Part shown: positions 1-12,139 of the stretch, in pieces
Layout of the letters: every line of letters starts with the position of its first letter
How positions within the stretch are numbered: position 1 is the first letter of the stretch
Origin: Xylaria sp. FL1777
Lineage: Eukaryota > Ascomycota > Sordariomycetes > Xylariales > Xylariaceae
Length of the DNA stretch: 64,000 nt
Reading direction: 5' to 3'
Assembly: GCA_022578965.1 (NCBI GenBank)
Contig: MU400704.1
Span: 1 to 64,000 of the forward strand
The notes under the pieces: model-generated
The model's database searches: none
What the model saw: the letters and a program-made list of their open reading frames with translations, nothing else
Told to the model about the DNA's origin: nothing
Program-made: the position numbers and the translations under genes

Positions 1-1860
1 GTTTTAAAACAACTAAAAAACAACAAAAAATAGCACTTAGTAGCTTATTACTTTAAAGCACTATAAAACGTAGCATTATAATACTTTATATATAACAAAG
101 AACTGCTTGCAATTATTACAGCACTTAAAAAATAAAAACTATTTTTTATAAAAACTATAAAGCTAATTAAAATTTATTTAAATAATTAAAATTTAATAAA
201 ATTTATAATTATGCAAAAAATTATTAAATAATATAAAAATTAAATAGTTTTTCTTTTTAAATTTAACTTTAAAATATGCTATATTAAAAAAAAAAAAACA
301 TTTAAGCAAATATACTAAGCTAACAAAATTAAAAAGAATTTAAAGTTTTAAAAAAAAACATTTAAGTGCTATATTTCCAAAAAAATAAAAGCTTAAAAAT
401 TAAAGTTATACTTAAGAACTTTATAAATATACAGCTATAATAAGCTTATAACTTAAAAAAGTTAGCAAAACTACAAAAACACAAAAAATTAAAAAAAAAC
501 AAGCTAATATATAAACGTAAGGTTTACTTACTAAAATCCTTATAAAATAAGTTTATTAAAAAATTTTATAAACATTTATTATATAAATACTAAAAAGCAA
601 TAAAAGCAGTTAAATAACTACAAAAAAAATATAATTTTTTAAAACTATAAAACATAGTTAAATTTATTATAAAAAAATATAATATTTATAATAAAGCTAA
701 AATAGCTTAATATAAGCTTTATAAACTATTATAACTTATATAAATACTTAAATAAGCATAACATATTATTACTTAAGATTTTATTATAATATTACTTTTA
801 TTAATTAATTTAGTTATAAAAATATAATATAATAAAATATAAGTTATTATTAATAAATTTACTAAATATGCTTATTTTTTACTGTTTAAAGAAAATATAA
901 TAGTTAAATAACTTATATATATTTTTATACGCTAATATTTAAATAAACATAAGCTACTAAAAAAAATTATTTTAAACTAAAATAAATTGTTTACTTTTAA
1001 GTTTAAAACTAGTTTTTTTAAAACTTATTAGTATTAAACTAAAGTTTTTAACTGCTTATTACTTATAAATAAATAAACAAACAAAAAAACTAAACTAAAT
1101 ATTAAAATGATATTTATAAAGTTATATTAATTATTAATAAAACAATTAAGTAAAATTATTATTAATAGCATAAATTTTATATAATATATTAACAAACAAA
1201 AATATAAATATATTTTTATATAAAGCTATTTATAAATAGCAAGCAACTATTAAAAAACAAAAAAAAACATTAATAAAAGCACTTGTTATTTTAACTATAG
1301 CACTTTAAGCAAAAACTATTATAATAAAAATTAAAACATTATAAGCTAAATTATAACTATGTTTTTAGTTTTTATAATAACAAATGTTAATATATTATAA
1401 TAAAAAACGAATTAAAAAACTAATCTTTAAAAAAAAAAACAAGGTTTATTTATTATAACAAAAACAAAACGCAAATATTAATATTTCTTAAATTAAAACA
1501 AAACAACTAAGCAATAAATTAAAATTTAAAAAACTTAGCTCTTTTAAAATTAAAAAAGTTATTTTATTTATTAACTATAAACTATTATTACTAAAGAATA
1601 TATAAATCTACTTTATTTTTCACATTTTTTTACTAGAACTAGCACTTATTAAAACATTTATTAAAATATAACTAAAAATAAAAACAAATTAAAACGTTTA
1701 TAAAGTTAAAAATATATTAAATTTCTGTTAAAATAATAATAACTTAAAGTATTTTATTAAATAAAAAGAATATTTATATACTAATAATATTTAAAAACTG
1801 AAAAAACACTTAAAAACTGCTAAAGTAATTATAAATTAGTTTTACTACTAATACTTTAAC
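1..1860 (+). pseudogene. Gy-A pol remnant: RNase H, integrase, chromodomain
   Basis: About 50-285 read as a Gypsy RNase H: a VAYYFKAL block (family: VAYFSRAL), YNKELLAIITALKK with the usual KELLAI core, then IKIYLNN where TDHKNL is expected. Around 790-900 the integrase core shows DFIIILLLLIN followed by INKFTKYAYFL (family: DFI.GLP and DRFTK.AHF). About 1040-1080 fits the LSTAYHPQTDGQTE block. About 1630-1650 reads FHIFLLE, the VFHVSLL motif that precedes the chromodomain. About 1700-1845 reads K*KEYL and ends in KTAKVI, a chromodomain with its Trp codon turned into a stop. In living relatives this polyprotein part removes RNA from the hybrid, joins cDNA to the genome and steers insertion to heterochromatin. 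More than a dozen stops make it a fossil. Confidence 0.88.
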
Positions 1861-2529
1861 TGCTTAAAACTAAAAAAAAAAAGTTAACCTTAAAAAAAAC
1901 GCTTAAAAAATTTTAATTAAACTTAAATAAAGCAGCTTGCGTTACTTTAGCTTGTTTTTTTTATTGTTTTTGCTTTTTTATTAACGCTTTTTGTTTTTTT
2001 TTAATACGTTTTATTTTATTTAATTTATTTAAGAACTAAAGCTTTTGCTAAACTATTTTAATACTTTTTGTTTTTAAAAAACGTTTTTATATATAAAGCT
2101 AAGCTAACTTACTTAAAACAGAATTAAAGCTATTTTAAGCTTGTTTTAATTTTTTTTAAACTAAAAATAACTATTGCTTTGCTTGCTTTTTTTTTTTTTT
2201 AAAACAATAGTACTTAAAAACTATATTATTAATTAAGTTAATTAAAACTTCTAATTTATTGCAAAAGCAACTAGTATATATACATTTAAAACAACAAAAT
2301 ATATTATTTATTATTTTGCACGTTAATAATTAACTAAAGCAGCAAAAGCAAAGCATAACTTTATAACTAATAGAATTAATAAAAAAAGCAAAAATAAATT
2401 TTTGCTTTGTTTTAAATAAGCAGTTAGTTCTTTTAATATGCTTTAACATTATAACATATAAAAAAAAAAAAAAAAAAAAAATACTTATAAAAAATTATTA
2501 AAACAACAATTTTAAAAAAAAAAAAATAA
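1861..2529 (+). other. Gy-A 3' untranslated region
   Basis: This stretch lies between the end of the chromodomain and the 3' LTR. It has T-rich and A-rich runs, including a run of about 22 A near 2459-2480. The same stretch is present inverted at about 12634-13300, so it belongs to the element. I see no open frame or known motif in it. Confidence 0.7.
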
Positions 2530-3023
2530 TGTTATAAAATTAATACAAAAATAACTTTTAAAGCAGCTTAATGCTTTTATATATACTTTATATTTTTTTT
2601 TTTACTAGCTAAAGCTAAAGTTATATAATAACTTATTTAGTTTATTAAGCTTACAGTAATTTAAAGCTTATTAAGCTTCCAGTAATTTAAAGCTTACTAA
2701 GCTTATAGTAATTTAGTGCTTACTAAACTTGCAGTAGTTTAAAAAAAATTACTATTTTTTTTACCTTTTTTTTGTTTATATAATTATGTATTTTTTATAC
2801 TTAGTTATTTACTTAGTTTTAATTTCTTAGCTATTAATTTTTTATAACTGCTAAGCACTAATATATTTATTACTTTTAATCCTTTAAGACTTTTATTAAT
2901 GCACAGTAATAAAAGTACCTCAAAAACCTCTTTAACGAACTACTGTTAAAAATCCTATTATTACTTATAAATTAAAACCCCAAGGGCAAACCTGTTATAT
3001 TAATGTATAATAAGTCCGTTACA
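2530..3023 (+). repeat. Gy-A 3' LTR (copy A)
   Basis: A 494-bp LTR beginning TGTTATAAAA and ending CCGTTACA, so it keeps the TG...CA ends. Three further copies of exactly the same length occur at 12140-12633 (minus), 32258-32751 (minus) and 59998-60491 (plus). It is the least decayed of the four and still contains GC-richer patches such as CCCCAAGGGC near 2978. Inside it a short AAGCTTA-TAGTAATTT unit is repeated in tandem about three or four times near 2645-2730. It is probably the promoter and polyadenylation unit of the element. Confidence 0.93.
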
Positions 3024-6000
3024 CTACTAAACAATAATTATTACTTATAACAATATAAATAACATTTTGCTATAAAGCAAATAATTAATTTTGCATTTTT
3101 TTATTTGTTTATTATATAAATTTATAAAAAACAGCTAAAAGCTTAAAAAAAAAACAGTTATAATAAATTTAACTTAATTCTTTTTATTAAAGCATATATA
3201 GCTTAATTAACTGTTATAATGCATACTAAAAAAGATTTTTATATGTTAACTTAATATTTATTAGTTTGCTTATATATTTTAAATTAACAAAAGCTAAATA
3301 GCTTTACTTTTAGTATATAAAACAGTTTTAATAAGTTTTAATTTAGCTTAATATAGTTTTAATATTTTATTAAACTATATATTTAAAAATAACATAAAAT
3401 ATTTAGTTAGTTTAATATATATAATAGTTAAGCAACCTTTTAAGTTATAATTAATAATTGTTGTTTATATATATGCTAATTTACTATTATTAAACAAAAT
3501 ATTGCTATTATTACGTTTAATGCAATAATAATATATATTTACTTTTATATAACAATTATTTTAAAAAAAAAAAAAGCAATAATTAATATTGCTAAATATA
3601 TATTTAACTTTAATAATAGTTTTTAAAGGCTTAAGCATATAGCTTTATTTAACTATTATAACGTATAATATAAATATGCTGCTTTATATAATTTTACTTA
3701 TTTTATATATAATGCTATTTTATTTTTTAAACAATTAAACAAGCAAAATAAAAGTTAAACAAAAAGTCTTTAAAAATATATTTTATAGTTATTATTATAT
3801 AATAAACGTATTATAAAAAAGTTGCAAAATGTTTTAGCTTAGCTAGCTAAAATAACTTTATAACTTTTTTATAATATTATAAATGTTTAGCTTAGCTAAC
3901 TAAGCATTGTTTAATAAACTACGTTTTTATTTTAAATATTATACTTTTTTTTATAAAGTAGTTTTAAATGCTTATATACTTAAAAATGCTTTTAGTAAGC
4001 TTAAGCAAAAAGCTTAAAACATTAATTTGAAACGCTTATACTATAGCTACTAAACAAAAATAAAGCAATCTTATTTAAAGCAATAATTTATTTGCTTTTG
4101 CTTTTTTTTGTTATATAGTTATTACTTAGACCTCTTTATAGAATTTAAGCCTATTTTTTATATAAAAATTTATTTTGGTTATTTAGTAGCTTATTTTTTA
4201 AGTTTTTATTTAACTTTTAAATTTTGCTACAAAATATTAGCATAAATATATTTTTTTTAAACTTTTTTAACATAAGTAATCTTTAATAAGCGCAACTTAT
4301 TTTATTATATTAAAACTAATAAGTATTGCTTTAAATAGTATATAAATAACTTTTTGCTATAGTTTTTACTAAAATTTAGTTTAGCTTAAGCTATAAAATT
4401 ACAAAGTTAGCTTAGCTAGCTTTTATTTAAGCTTAGCTTTAATTTATTAAAACATAGTAAATAAAAAAGCTGCTTTTTTAAATATATAAGCTAAGCTAAA
4501 ACAATAAATATTGCTATATAATAATTCTTAAAATAAAAAACAGTTTAAATTTTAAGCTTAGCTAGCTTATTAAAAAAAAAGTACTTAGTACTAAAATAAG
4601 CTAAAACAAATATTAAATAATATAGCTTAATTAAACAATAGTTTAAGCTTAGCTAAATTAAAATAGCAATAAGTCCAAAAAAATATGCAAATTTATAATA
4701 AAAACCTTTAATATTAAAAGTATTTTCTTTAACTATTTTACTGCACTTAATAATCAAAATAGTTAAGCTTAAAATAATTAAGTTTAATATTTGTTTTTAG
4801 TTGCACTTAATAATTAAAGTAGTTAAATTAAAAACTTTAATACACAAAATAAATTATACTTTTTTAAAAAGCTATAATAGCTAACAAATATAAAAAGTTA
4901 AATTAGTAGTGTTTTAGCTAATATTAAAAATACGTTTTATATATTAAATATTAAAATTAAAGCAAAGTTTAAAAGTAAAGCTGCTTTAAAAGCAAATAAT
5001 ATATGCTTAATGCTTATTAGCAAAATAGTTAATAATAGCTTATATAAAAAAACGCTTAAAAAAAAAAAAAAAAAAACTAGCTTAATGTTTAAATGCTATA
5101 AATATTAAAAAAAATGTAGCAAAACAAAACAATAGCTTAAAGAAATTAAACAAACTTATAAGTTAATTTATAACTATATTATATAATAATATAGCTACTT
5201 TACTAAAAAAAATACTAAAAGCAGCAAATATAAATTTAAACTTTTCTATAAGTATTTTTACTAAATAAACTTTATTAAGTTTTATTTAATATTATTTATT
5301 AAACTATAGTAGTTTACTAGTTATAATATATCTACGTTTTTATTTTTAATTTATTGCTTTTATTATACTTATAACCTTATTTATAATTTTTTACTAGTAG
5401 TAGCTAGCTTTTAATAGTAAATATTTGCTGTTTAACGTACGTATTATAGCTAATGCTTATATAGCATAACTTATAATAAACATATACTTTTAATGCCTTT
5501 ATAAAAACATTATAAATTTAGCGCAAAACTTAAAAGCAAACTTATATTTATACTTAGGCTTATTTTATAAAGCTTTTATAAAATAAATTTATAAAGCTTA
5601 CTAAACTATATATAATAGCTTTTTTAAAAATAAAATATTAATTGTAAAGCTTAGCTTTTTAAATAAAGTATTTAAAACTTTAATGTTTTTTTAGCTTAAA
5701 GCAAAATATAATTAAATATTACAAGCAAAAAAACGCTTTTTTAATTATTAGTTTTATTAACAAACCAAAAAAAAAAAAAAAAAACAGCAATAAGCTAACT
5801 ATAATTAGCATATTATACTTTATATCCCTTTAATAAAAAGCTAATATACTTTAGTAAAATTAATTAGCATTTTTTTTTTGCATTTATTAAAAGCATTATT
5901 TAAAATAGCTAATTTAGTTTAGTTATATTTGCTAAAAATAAACAATAAATATAACTTATATAATATTTAGCTAATAAATTTAATATTAAGTTAGCTTTGC

Positions 6001-7598
6001 TAAATAGTTAACTTTTTTAAATATAATATTTAATATGTTATATTTTTTTTATTAACTTTTTTTCTTTTTTATTTTTGTTTTTTAAGCAATTTTGCAAAAT
6101 AGTATATTTTTAGTTTGCTTATACTTTTTTTGCTTTTAAAGGTTTTATATAATTACTAGTTTTTAATTTTTTTTATTTTGATTTTTTTTTTTATTTCTGT
6201 ATGTTTGTTTTTTATACTATTTTAAATTTTATATATATTGCAATTAATTATTAAGCTAATAATAAAAAACATTCTTTTTAATCTGCTGTTTTTACGCAAA
6301 ACTTAAGCATATTATTTATAGCTAATTAATTAAGAATAAATGCTTAATAAAGCTTATTATTTATTACTAGTATTATTTATTTTTTTAGCTTTAATATTAC
6401 TAGCTTAAGTAATATTAAAAAGCTAGATTTTAACTTTAGCTTTGTTTTTATTTTTTTTATTATGCGGGTTTTTAGCATTAACTTTTTAAGTATGCTTTAA
6501 TTAGCTAAGCATAACTTATATTAAAAAAACCTTTAATTTTATAATTATTAGCTTTTTTTTATTTTTTATTATATTACTATATAAAACAAAATATAAAGCA
6601 ATACTTAATTTTATAGTAAAAGTAATACTAATATTAAATATGCTACTAGTTAGCTTTTATAATGCTAATAATATATGCTTTTTAGCTATGCTTTTTTTTT
6701 GTACTAATAACTTTGCTTTATTAACAAACGTTTTAAAATTATATTACGTAAATACTTTAAACTGCATATTTTTTTACATTAAAAATAAATATTGCAAAAT
6801 ATTAAAACATATATAACTTGTTTTTAAAAGTAGTTATAATTAAATATAGCGTTTTTTTTACGCTTAATAAAAAAAAGCTGCAATTTTGCGTAAAATCTGC
6901 TATAACGCTTACTAAATAATTAAAACATACTGCTTATAAGCTAGCTTATAAAACGTTTTTTATTGCTTTATTTTCTTAGTAATATTGCTTAAATATATAT
7001 TTGCTAACTTTTTTTTATTAAAACTAGTTAATAAAATACTTATTTTAAAGCATAACTTAGTAACGCTTGCTTTAGTTAACTTGTTTTTGCTAGTTTTAGT
7101 AAGCTACTTTAAAAATAATATTACTATAGCTTTAAAAAATATTGCTGCTAAACTAAAAGCTATAAAAGCTATTATTAATAGCTTTTTTAATATTTTATTA
7201 GTGCTTATGCTTAAAAATATAGTTTGTTATAATATTAAAGCTGTTTTTAAGTATATTTTATAGCTAAATTACATAGTTTAGCACTTTACGCTAAGCTTTT
7301 AAAAATAAGTTAGCAGTAGTAAAAAAATAGCTATAATATTTCTAGCTTGCATTATTATAAGTTATATGCTTATTGTACGCTTATATGTTTATATAGCTTA
7401 AAGCTAATATTTTAAGTAAGCATGCTATATTGCAAAAAAAAATAATATAGCAGCTAATAATAAATATAATTTTAACGCTATTAGCGTTAATAATTAAAAA
7501 CTAAAAAACGCTTTAGTTTTTATATTAAATGTAATAAAAAAGCTTTTATAACGCAAAAAAAACAAAACAAACAAAATGCTAAAATATTTAAGCTTTAC
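3024..7598. other. Unassigned AT-rich DNA, probably outer part of arm 1
   Basis: About 4.6 kb of AT-rich sequence with no recognisable protein motif and no partner elsewhere in the window. The matched part of arm 1 begins at 7599 only because the partner arm is interrupted there by the Gy-A insertion at 59998. This stretch may therefore be the outward continuation of the same inverted-repeat arm, with its partner beyond the right window edge. The open stretch 6985-7263 (92 codons, Leu/Lys/Ile/Asn-rich) lacks any family signature and is not offered as a gene. Several TAGCTTAGCTAG-type short palindromes occur near 3835-3900 and 4400-4440. Confidence 0.5.
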
Positions 7599-8951
7599 GT
7601 TTAACATTAAGCAAAAATAGTTTACTTAGTATATATAACTATTTAAATAAATAGCTTATTAATATTTATAATTATATATAAATAAAAATAATATGCAAGC
7701 ATTTAAAACATACGTATAAACGCTTATAGCTTTTTGCTTTTTTTTTTTTTTACTGTTTTTTTTTTTTTTTTTTTACTTTACTTTTTAAGTTTTTTATTAA
7801 ATAAGTAGCACAACTATTTATTGCTTACTATAATAAATAGCTTAAAGCTATTTACTGTATTTTTTTAAGTGTTTAAAAAGATTAACTTTTTAACTAGTTT
7901 TATACTAAAAAGCTTTATAAAAAAAACTAAAGTGTAAATTGCACTAAAAAACTAATTAAAAGATTTATTAATAAATAAAAAATTAGTAAAAGTAATAAAA
8001 ATAAAACGTATTATATATAAATTATAAATTTTAGAATTTTTTTAGAAAAAAATGCTAAATAAGCTAGCTATTATTAATATAGTAAATAATAACTGCTATT
8101 TTTTAACTTTGCAAAATTATTTAAGCTAAGCAAATTAAAACATTAATAAAACTTTAACTAAAATTAGCTGCATTAAAGCTATTATTTAATATTAAGTTAA
8201 AACTAAAAACTTAAGCAGTATAAAGCTAATTAATAAAAAAGTAACAAAATAAAACAAAGTTGCTATATTTTTAGAACTAAAGCTAACTATTTTAAAAATG
8301 CTAGGCGATTTTTTTTTATTTAAAGCTTAAATTAAAAAGCAACTTAGCTTTTATTATATAACTTATATTATTAATTACTTTAAATATTATTTAAACTATA
8401 GGTAATTTTTATAAAAGTATATTTAAAAACTTAAACCTTTAAATTTTCTTAAATAATTAAAGCACTGCTATTTTTAATACTACTTAAAATATAAGCTTAA
8501 GCTTTTTATAGCTATTATATAACTAATTTTATATAAATATTAATAACTTAAGCATTTTATTATTAAATTTAACTTTTAAAGAACTTAAGCATATAAAAGC
8601 TATAAAAATTTGCTTTATAAAGCATAATTAAAGCTATTTTTAAAGATTTTTTAAATTTAATAGCAATGCTTTTATTTAATAAGTTATGTTTGCAATAAAC
8701 TAGTTATTTATTTAAGCAAATATTAATAATGTTTATTATTATAATAATTAAAAATGTAATAATATACATAAAGATTTTAGTTTATTAAAGCTTTGCTTAA
8801 AAAAAGCTTAATTTATATTATTTTTATAGAACTACTTTTAGTTTTTTATATTTTAAAAAATTATTTAACTTTAATAGCTTTTTTTAAAGTTTTTTATTTA
8901 TTAGCTTTAGCTTTAGCTTAAAGTTTTTTGTATTAATAAAGCTTTTTTTTA

Positions 8952-9662
8952 GGCAATTAATACACCGGCATAAAGAATTGCTACACCGGCATAACCTTAC
9001 ACAGGCATGACTTTTCTAGCCCTTTTATTGGCCCAGAAAATAATTGTTAGTGCATGTAGTACTATCGCGGCTTTTGCAGCCAACCCATCGCGGCCTTCGC
9101 CATCGCGGCCATCATAGCCAACCCATCGCGGCCAACCCATCGCGGCTACCATTATAGCCAACCCATCGCGGCTACCATAACCAACCTATTGCGGCCACTA
9201 TAGCCAACCTATCGCGGCCACCATAGCCAACCCATTGCGGCTAACCCATCGCGGCCATCATAGCCAACCCATTGCAGCCTTTGCAGCCAACCTAGCCAAC
9301 CCATCATAGCCTTCGTAGCTAACCCATTATAGCCTTCGTAGCTAACCTATTATAGCCTTCGTAGCTAACCCATTATAGCTTTTGTAGCTAACCTATTATA
9401 GCCTTTATAGCTAACTTATTATAGCTTTTGTAGCTTTTGCGTATATAGCTATTATAGCTATTGCAGCTATTGTAGCTATTATAGCTTTTGTAGCTTTAGT
9501 AGCTATTATAACCTTTGCGCGTAAGTTAGTAAGCTAAATAAGTTAATGCTAAAAGTTTTGCTTAACAAGCTTTAATTTTAGTTAATAAAACCCCTAAAAA
9601 AAGTTATACTTATATAAAGTTATATTAGTATAATAATTCTTTATGCTAATATATTAATTGCT
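8952..9662. mobile_element. MITE-1: 711-bp non-autonomous DNA transposon with ~60-bp TIRs
   Basis: The ends are inverted copies: left GGCAATTAATACACCGGC and right (reverse complement) AGCAATTAATATATTAGC. Homology continues for about 60 bp and differs only by transitions. The element is flanked by an 8-bp duplication TTTTTTTA (8944-8951 and 9663-9670). Arm 2 has the site once, empty, at 58650-58657, which confirms insertion. An 8-bp duplication suits the hAT superfamily; a Mutator-like origin is the alternative. The left end contains three copies of ACAC(C/A)GGCAT(A/G)A at 8962, 8983 and 8999, resembling the subterminal transposase-binding repeats of hAT elements. There is no transposase inside. 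The left half is much less C-to-T mutated than the right half. Confidence 0.9.
9061..9530. repeat. GC-rich minisatellite inside MITE-1, decaying left to right
   Basis: A degenerate tandem array of roughly 14-20-bp units built on CCATCGCGGCCAACC and GCCATCATAGCCAACC. From about 9061 to 9260 most units keep CGCGGCC. From 9280 the same units read TAGCCTTCGTAGCTAACC, and beyond 9400 they read TAGCTTTTGTAGCTATTA, as expected from progressive C-to-T change. This is by far the most GC-rich DNA in the window. No counterpart exists in arm 2, which lacks MITE-1. Confidence 0.88.
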
Positions 9663-9670
9663 TTTTTTTA

Positions 9671-10250
9671 TATTAACTTTTTTTTTTATATAAATGCTTT
9701 TTTTTATATTAATCCTTTTTTTTATATTAACGTTTTTTTTTATATAAATGTTTTTTTTTATATTAACTATTTTTTTTGTTTTAACCTTTTTTATATTAAT
9801 GCTTTTTTTTATATTAATGCTTTTTTTTGCGTTAACTATTTTTTTTATATAAATGCTTTTTTTTATATTAACGCTTTTTTTAGTATTAATATTTCTTTTT
9901 ATATAAACGCTTTTTTTTATATTAATTACTTTTTTTGCTTTAATTTTTTTTGTATTAACGCTTTTTTTTATATTAATGCTTTTTTTTACATTAATTATTT
10001 TTTTTATATAAATGTTTTTTTTTATATAAACGTTTTTTTTTGTATTAACGCTTTTTTTTGTATTAATGCTTTTTTTTATGTTAATTATTTCTTTTGCTTT
10101 AACTTTTTTTATATTAATACTTTTTTTTACGTTAACTTTTTTTTTTGTATTAATTACTTTTTTTGCATTAATAATGCTTTTTTTTATATTAACCTTTATT
10201 TTTATATTAATACTTTTTTTTGCGTTAAATTTTTTGTATTTTAATTTATA
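9671..10250. repeat. T-rich tandem repeat in arm 1 (~18-20-bp unit)
   Basis: About 30 degenerate copies of a unit like GCTTTTTTTTATATTAAT, with variants ending in TATAAAT, GCGTTAAC or TTTGCTTTAAC. The reverse-complement array is at about 58060-58650 in arm 2, so it predates or was copied with the arm. The 61-codon open stretch 10066-10251 is just the translation of this array (Leu/Phe/Ile repeats) and is not a gene. Confidence 0.92.
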
Positions 10251-12139
10251 AGATTTGCTTTTGCTATTATATATAGCAATTTTAATTTTAATAAAAAGCT
10301 TTTAAATTAAAAATTTATAATTTGTTTAATTAATAATACTTTTAATACTTTTAAAAGCATAGCTTTTAAATAGCTTTATTTAAATACTTATTTAGCTATA
10401 TTTGCTTTTATTATTAAATTGTTTAATTATTTAAACTGCTTAAAGCAAGCTTAATTAATATTAGTATATAAATATTATATTATAAGTAGCTATATTAGTT
10501 TAAAACTTTATGCTTATGTTATATAAAAGCTAAAAAAAAAGCGTATATTTTTTTTAGTTAAAAATTAGATTTAAGCTTAAAATTACTATTAAAAAGCATA
10601 TATTAAGCTAAAAATATATTTCTTTTAGTGCTTAAAATATTTTAATGTAATATTATAAAAATTTTGCTAATAAAAAAGTATATATTTATACCTTTTTATT
10701 AAAACTAAAAACAAGCTAAATAGTATATATTGTTGTATTAAATGCAATAATAATATTATTTTATGTAGTAATATTAAATATTTTGTTTTTTATGCTTAAT
10801 ATAAAACGTTTATTTATATTATAATGTTTTTTATTAAAGTATTATAATTACTTAAGTAAATATAAAAAATAAAAATATAGTTTAGCTTAACTTAAGTAAT
10901 AATAATTAAAAAGCATATTAAGCAGTAATATTTAAATAATTATAAAATAAACTAAATAGTAATAAGCTATACTTTTAATATTTTTTGCTTTTTTATTATG
11001 CTTTTTTTATTAATAAAAAAGCTATTATTATTAAAATTTTAACAAAAACTTAGCTTGTTTTTTTTGCTTTTATTTAGCAAAAAGCTTTAGCATAAATACT
11101 TATAAGCTTTTTTTTATTTTTAGTATAATAAAACTAATTATTAATATAATATACTTTAAACTTTAAAGCATAACTATTAATAAAGTAATTATTTAAAGCA
11201 AACTATACTTTATTAAAGTTTTTAAGTTTTATAAAACTATAAAACGTTATTTTTATTATATTTATAGTAAGTTTTATATTTATAATAATAAAAACTAAAG
11301 CAATTTTATTTATATAACTAAAAACTAATAATTAAAAGCTACTGCTATAAATAGCTTTTTTAATAAAACAAGCAAAGTTAAAAAAATTGCTATTATAAAT
11401 TACGTAATAATCTTTAATTAGCGTTTAAAATAAGCTAATAAAGCTTATATTAAAATAATATATATAAATAATTTTAATATTGCTAATGCAAGCAATAATA
11501 TTAAAAGCTTTACTAAAAATAATGCTTTTTATAATTTTAATAGCTGTGTTTTTTTTTTACTTAAAGCAAAAATAAAACAAAAATTATAATATAAAATAAA
11601 CTTTTAAAAAGATTTTTAATTAATAAAAATAAAAAAATAAACGTTTAAAAACATAAAGTATTAGCTATTAAAGCTTTGTTTTTATATAGCTATATAAGTA
11701 GTTATAACTACTTAAATATATTAGAACTTTTAGTTTGCTATAGCTTTTAATAATAATTAAAGCTAACAAAAACAAAAAAATGCATAAAATCTTATTTTAG
11801 CTAAACTATTAGCAATTGCTAATAAGTTATAACTAAAAGTAATAATTTATAAAAGTAATACTTTTATTGTTTATATTAGTTTTATTTTTTATAACAAATC
11901 GGACTAAAAACTTAATAGTTATATATTAAATAAAACGTAGCGCTAGCTTTAAATATATAATTTAGTAAAGATTTAATTAATTATATTTTTTGAAATTTAG
12001 TTTTTAATAAGTTTAAAAAATAAAACATAATTAAAAGCTTTTTATATAAAATAATTACTAATTTAAAAAAAATATGCTTTAATTAAACTTAAAAGTAATA
12101 AGTTTATTATATAAAAAATATGTTTATTTTTATTGCATA

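Larger units (their letters stand above)
1..3023 (+). mobile_element. Gy-A copy 1: 3' part of a Gypsy/chromovirus LTR retrotransposon
   Basis: This is the right-hand end of a Gypsy-class retrotransposon cut by the window start. It reads RNase H, integrase, chromodomain, a 3' untranslated stretch and a 494-bp 3' LTR on the plus strand. It is the reverse complement of about 12140-15160, so it belongs to the same family as the complete minus-strand copy at 12140-32751. In that copy, with its insertion removed, the family is about 7.7 kb long, so roughly the last 3.0 kb are present here. All coding frames are broken by many stops, mostly TAA or TAG where Trp, Gln or Arg codons are expected. The element is dead. 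Its left end and left target-site copy lie outside the window; the 5 bp after the LTR are CTACT. Confidence 0.93.
7599..12139 (+). repeat. Inverted-repeat arm 1, outer segment
   Basis: This segment is the reverse complement of 56164-59997 apart from a 719-bp insertion (MITE-1 plus one target-site copy). Matching landmarks: TTTAACATTAAGCAAAAATA at 7600 against 59980-59997, the TTGCTTACTATAATAAATAGC block near 7820-7845, the T-rich tandem block at 9671-10250 and the AGCAATTGCTAATAAGTTATAA stretch near 11811. Differences are nearly all transitions. The plus strand at 11200-11950 has a weak triplet look but I could not assign it to a protein family. The arm continues at 32757 after the Gy-A insertion. 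The nature of the arm (long terminal repeat of a giant DNA element, two copies of one element, or a segmental duplication) is unresolved. Confidence 0.88.

Noticed and set aside
6985..7263. 92-codon open stretch on the plus strand
   Set aside because: Composition is Leu/Ile/Lys/Asn as any AT-rich frame gives; no motif, no family resemblance, no supporting neighbours. In a window where C-to-T change has created stops everywhere else, one gap of this size is expected by chance.
9061..9530. CRISPR-like array
   Set aside because: Units are contiguous and degenerate with no unique spacers of even length, and there are no cas-like genes. It is a minisatellite inside a MITE.
10066..10251. Hydrophobic repeat 'protein' in the T-rich array, and its counterpart at 58051-58254
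   Set aside because: Both are translations of the same short tandem repeat, once in each inverted arm, on opposite strands; the apparent membrane helices are an artefact of poly-T codons.
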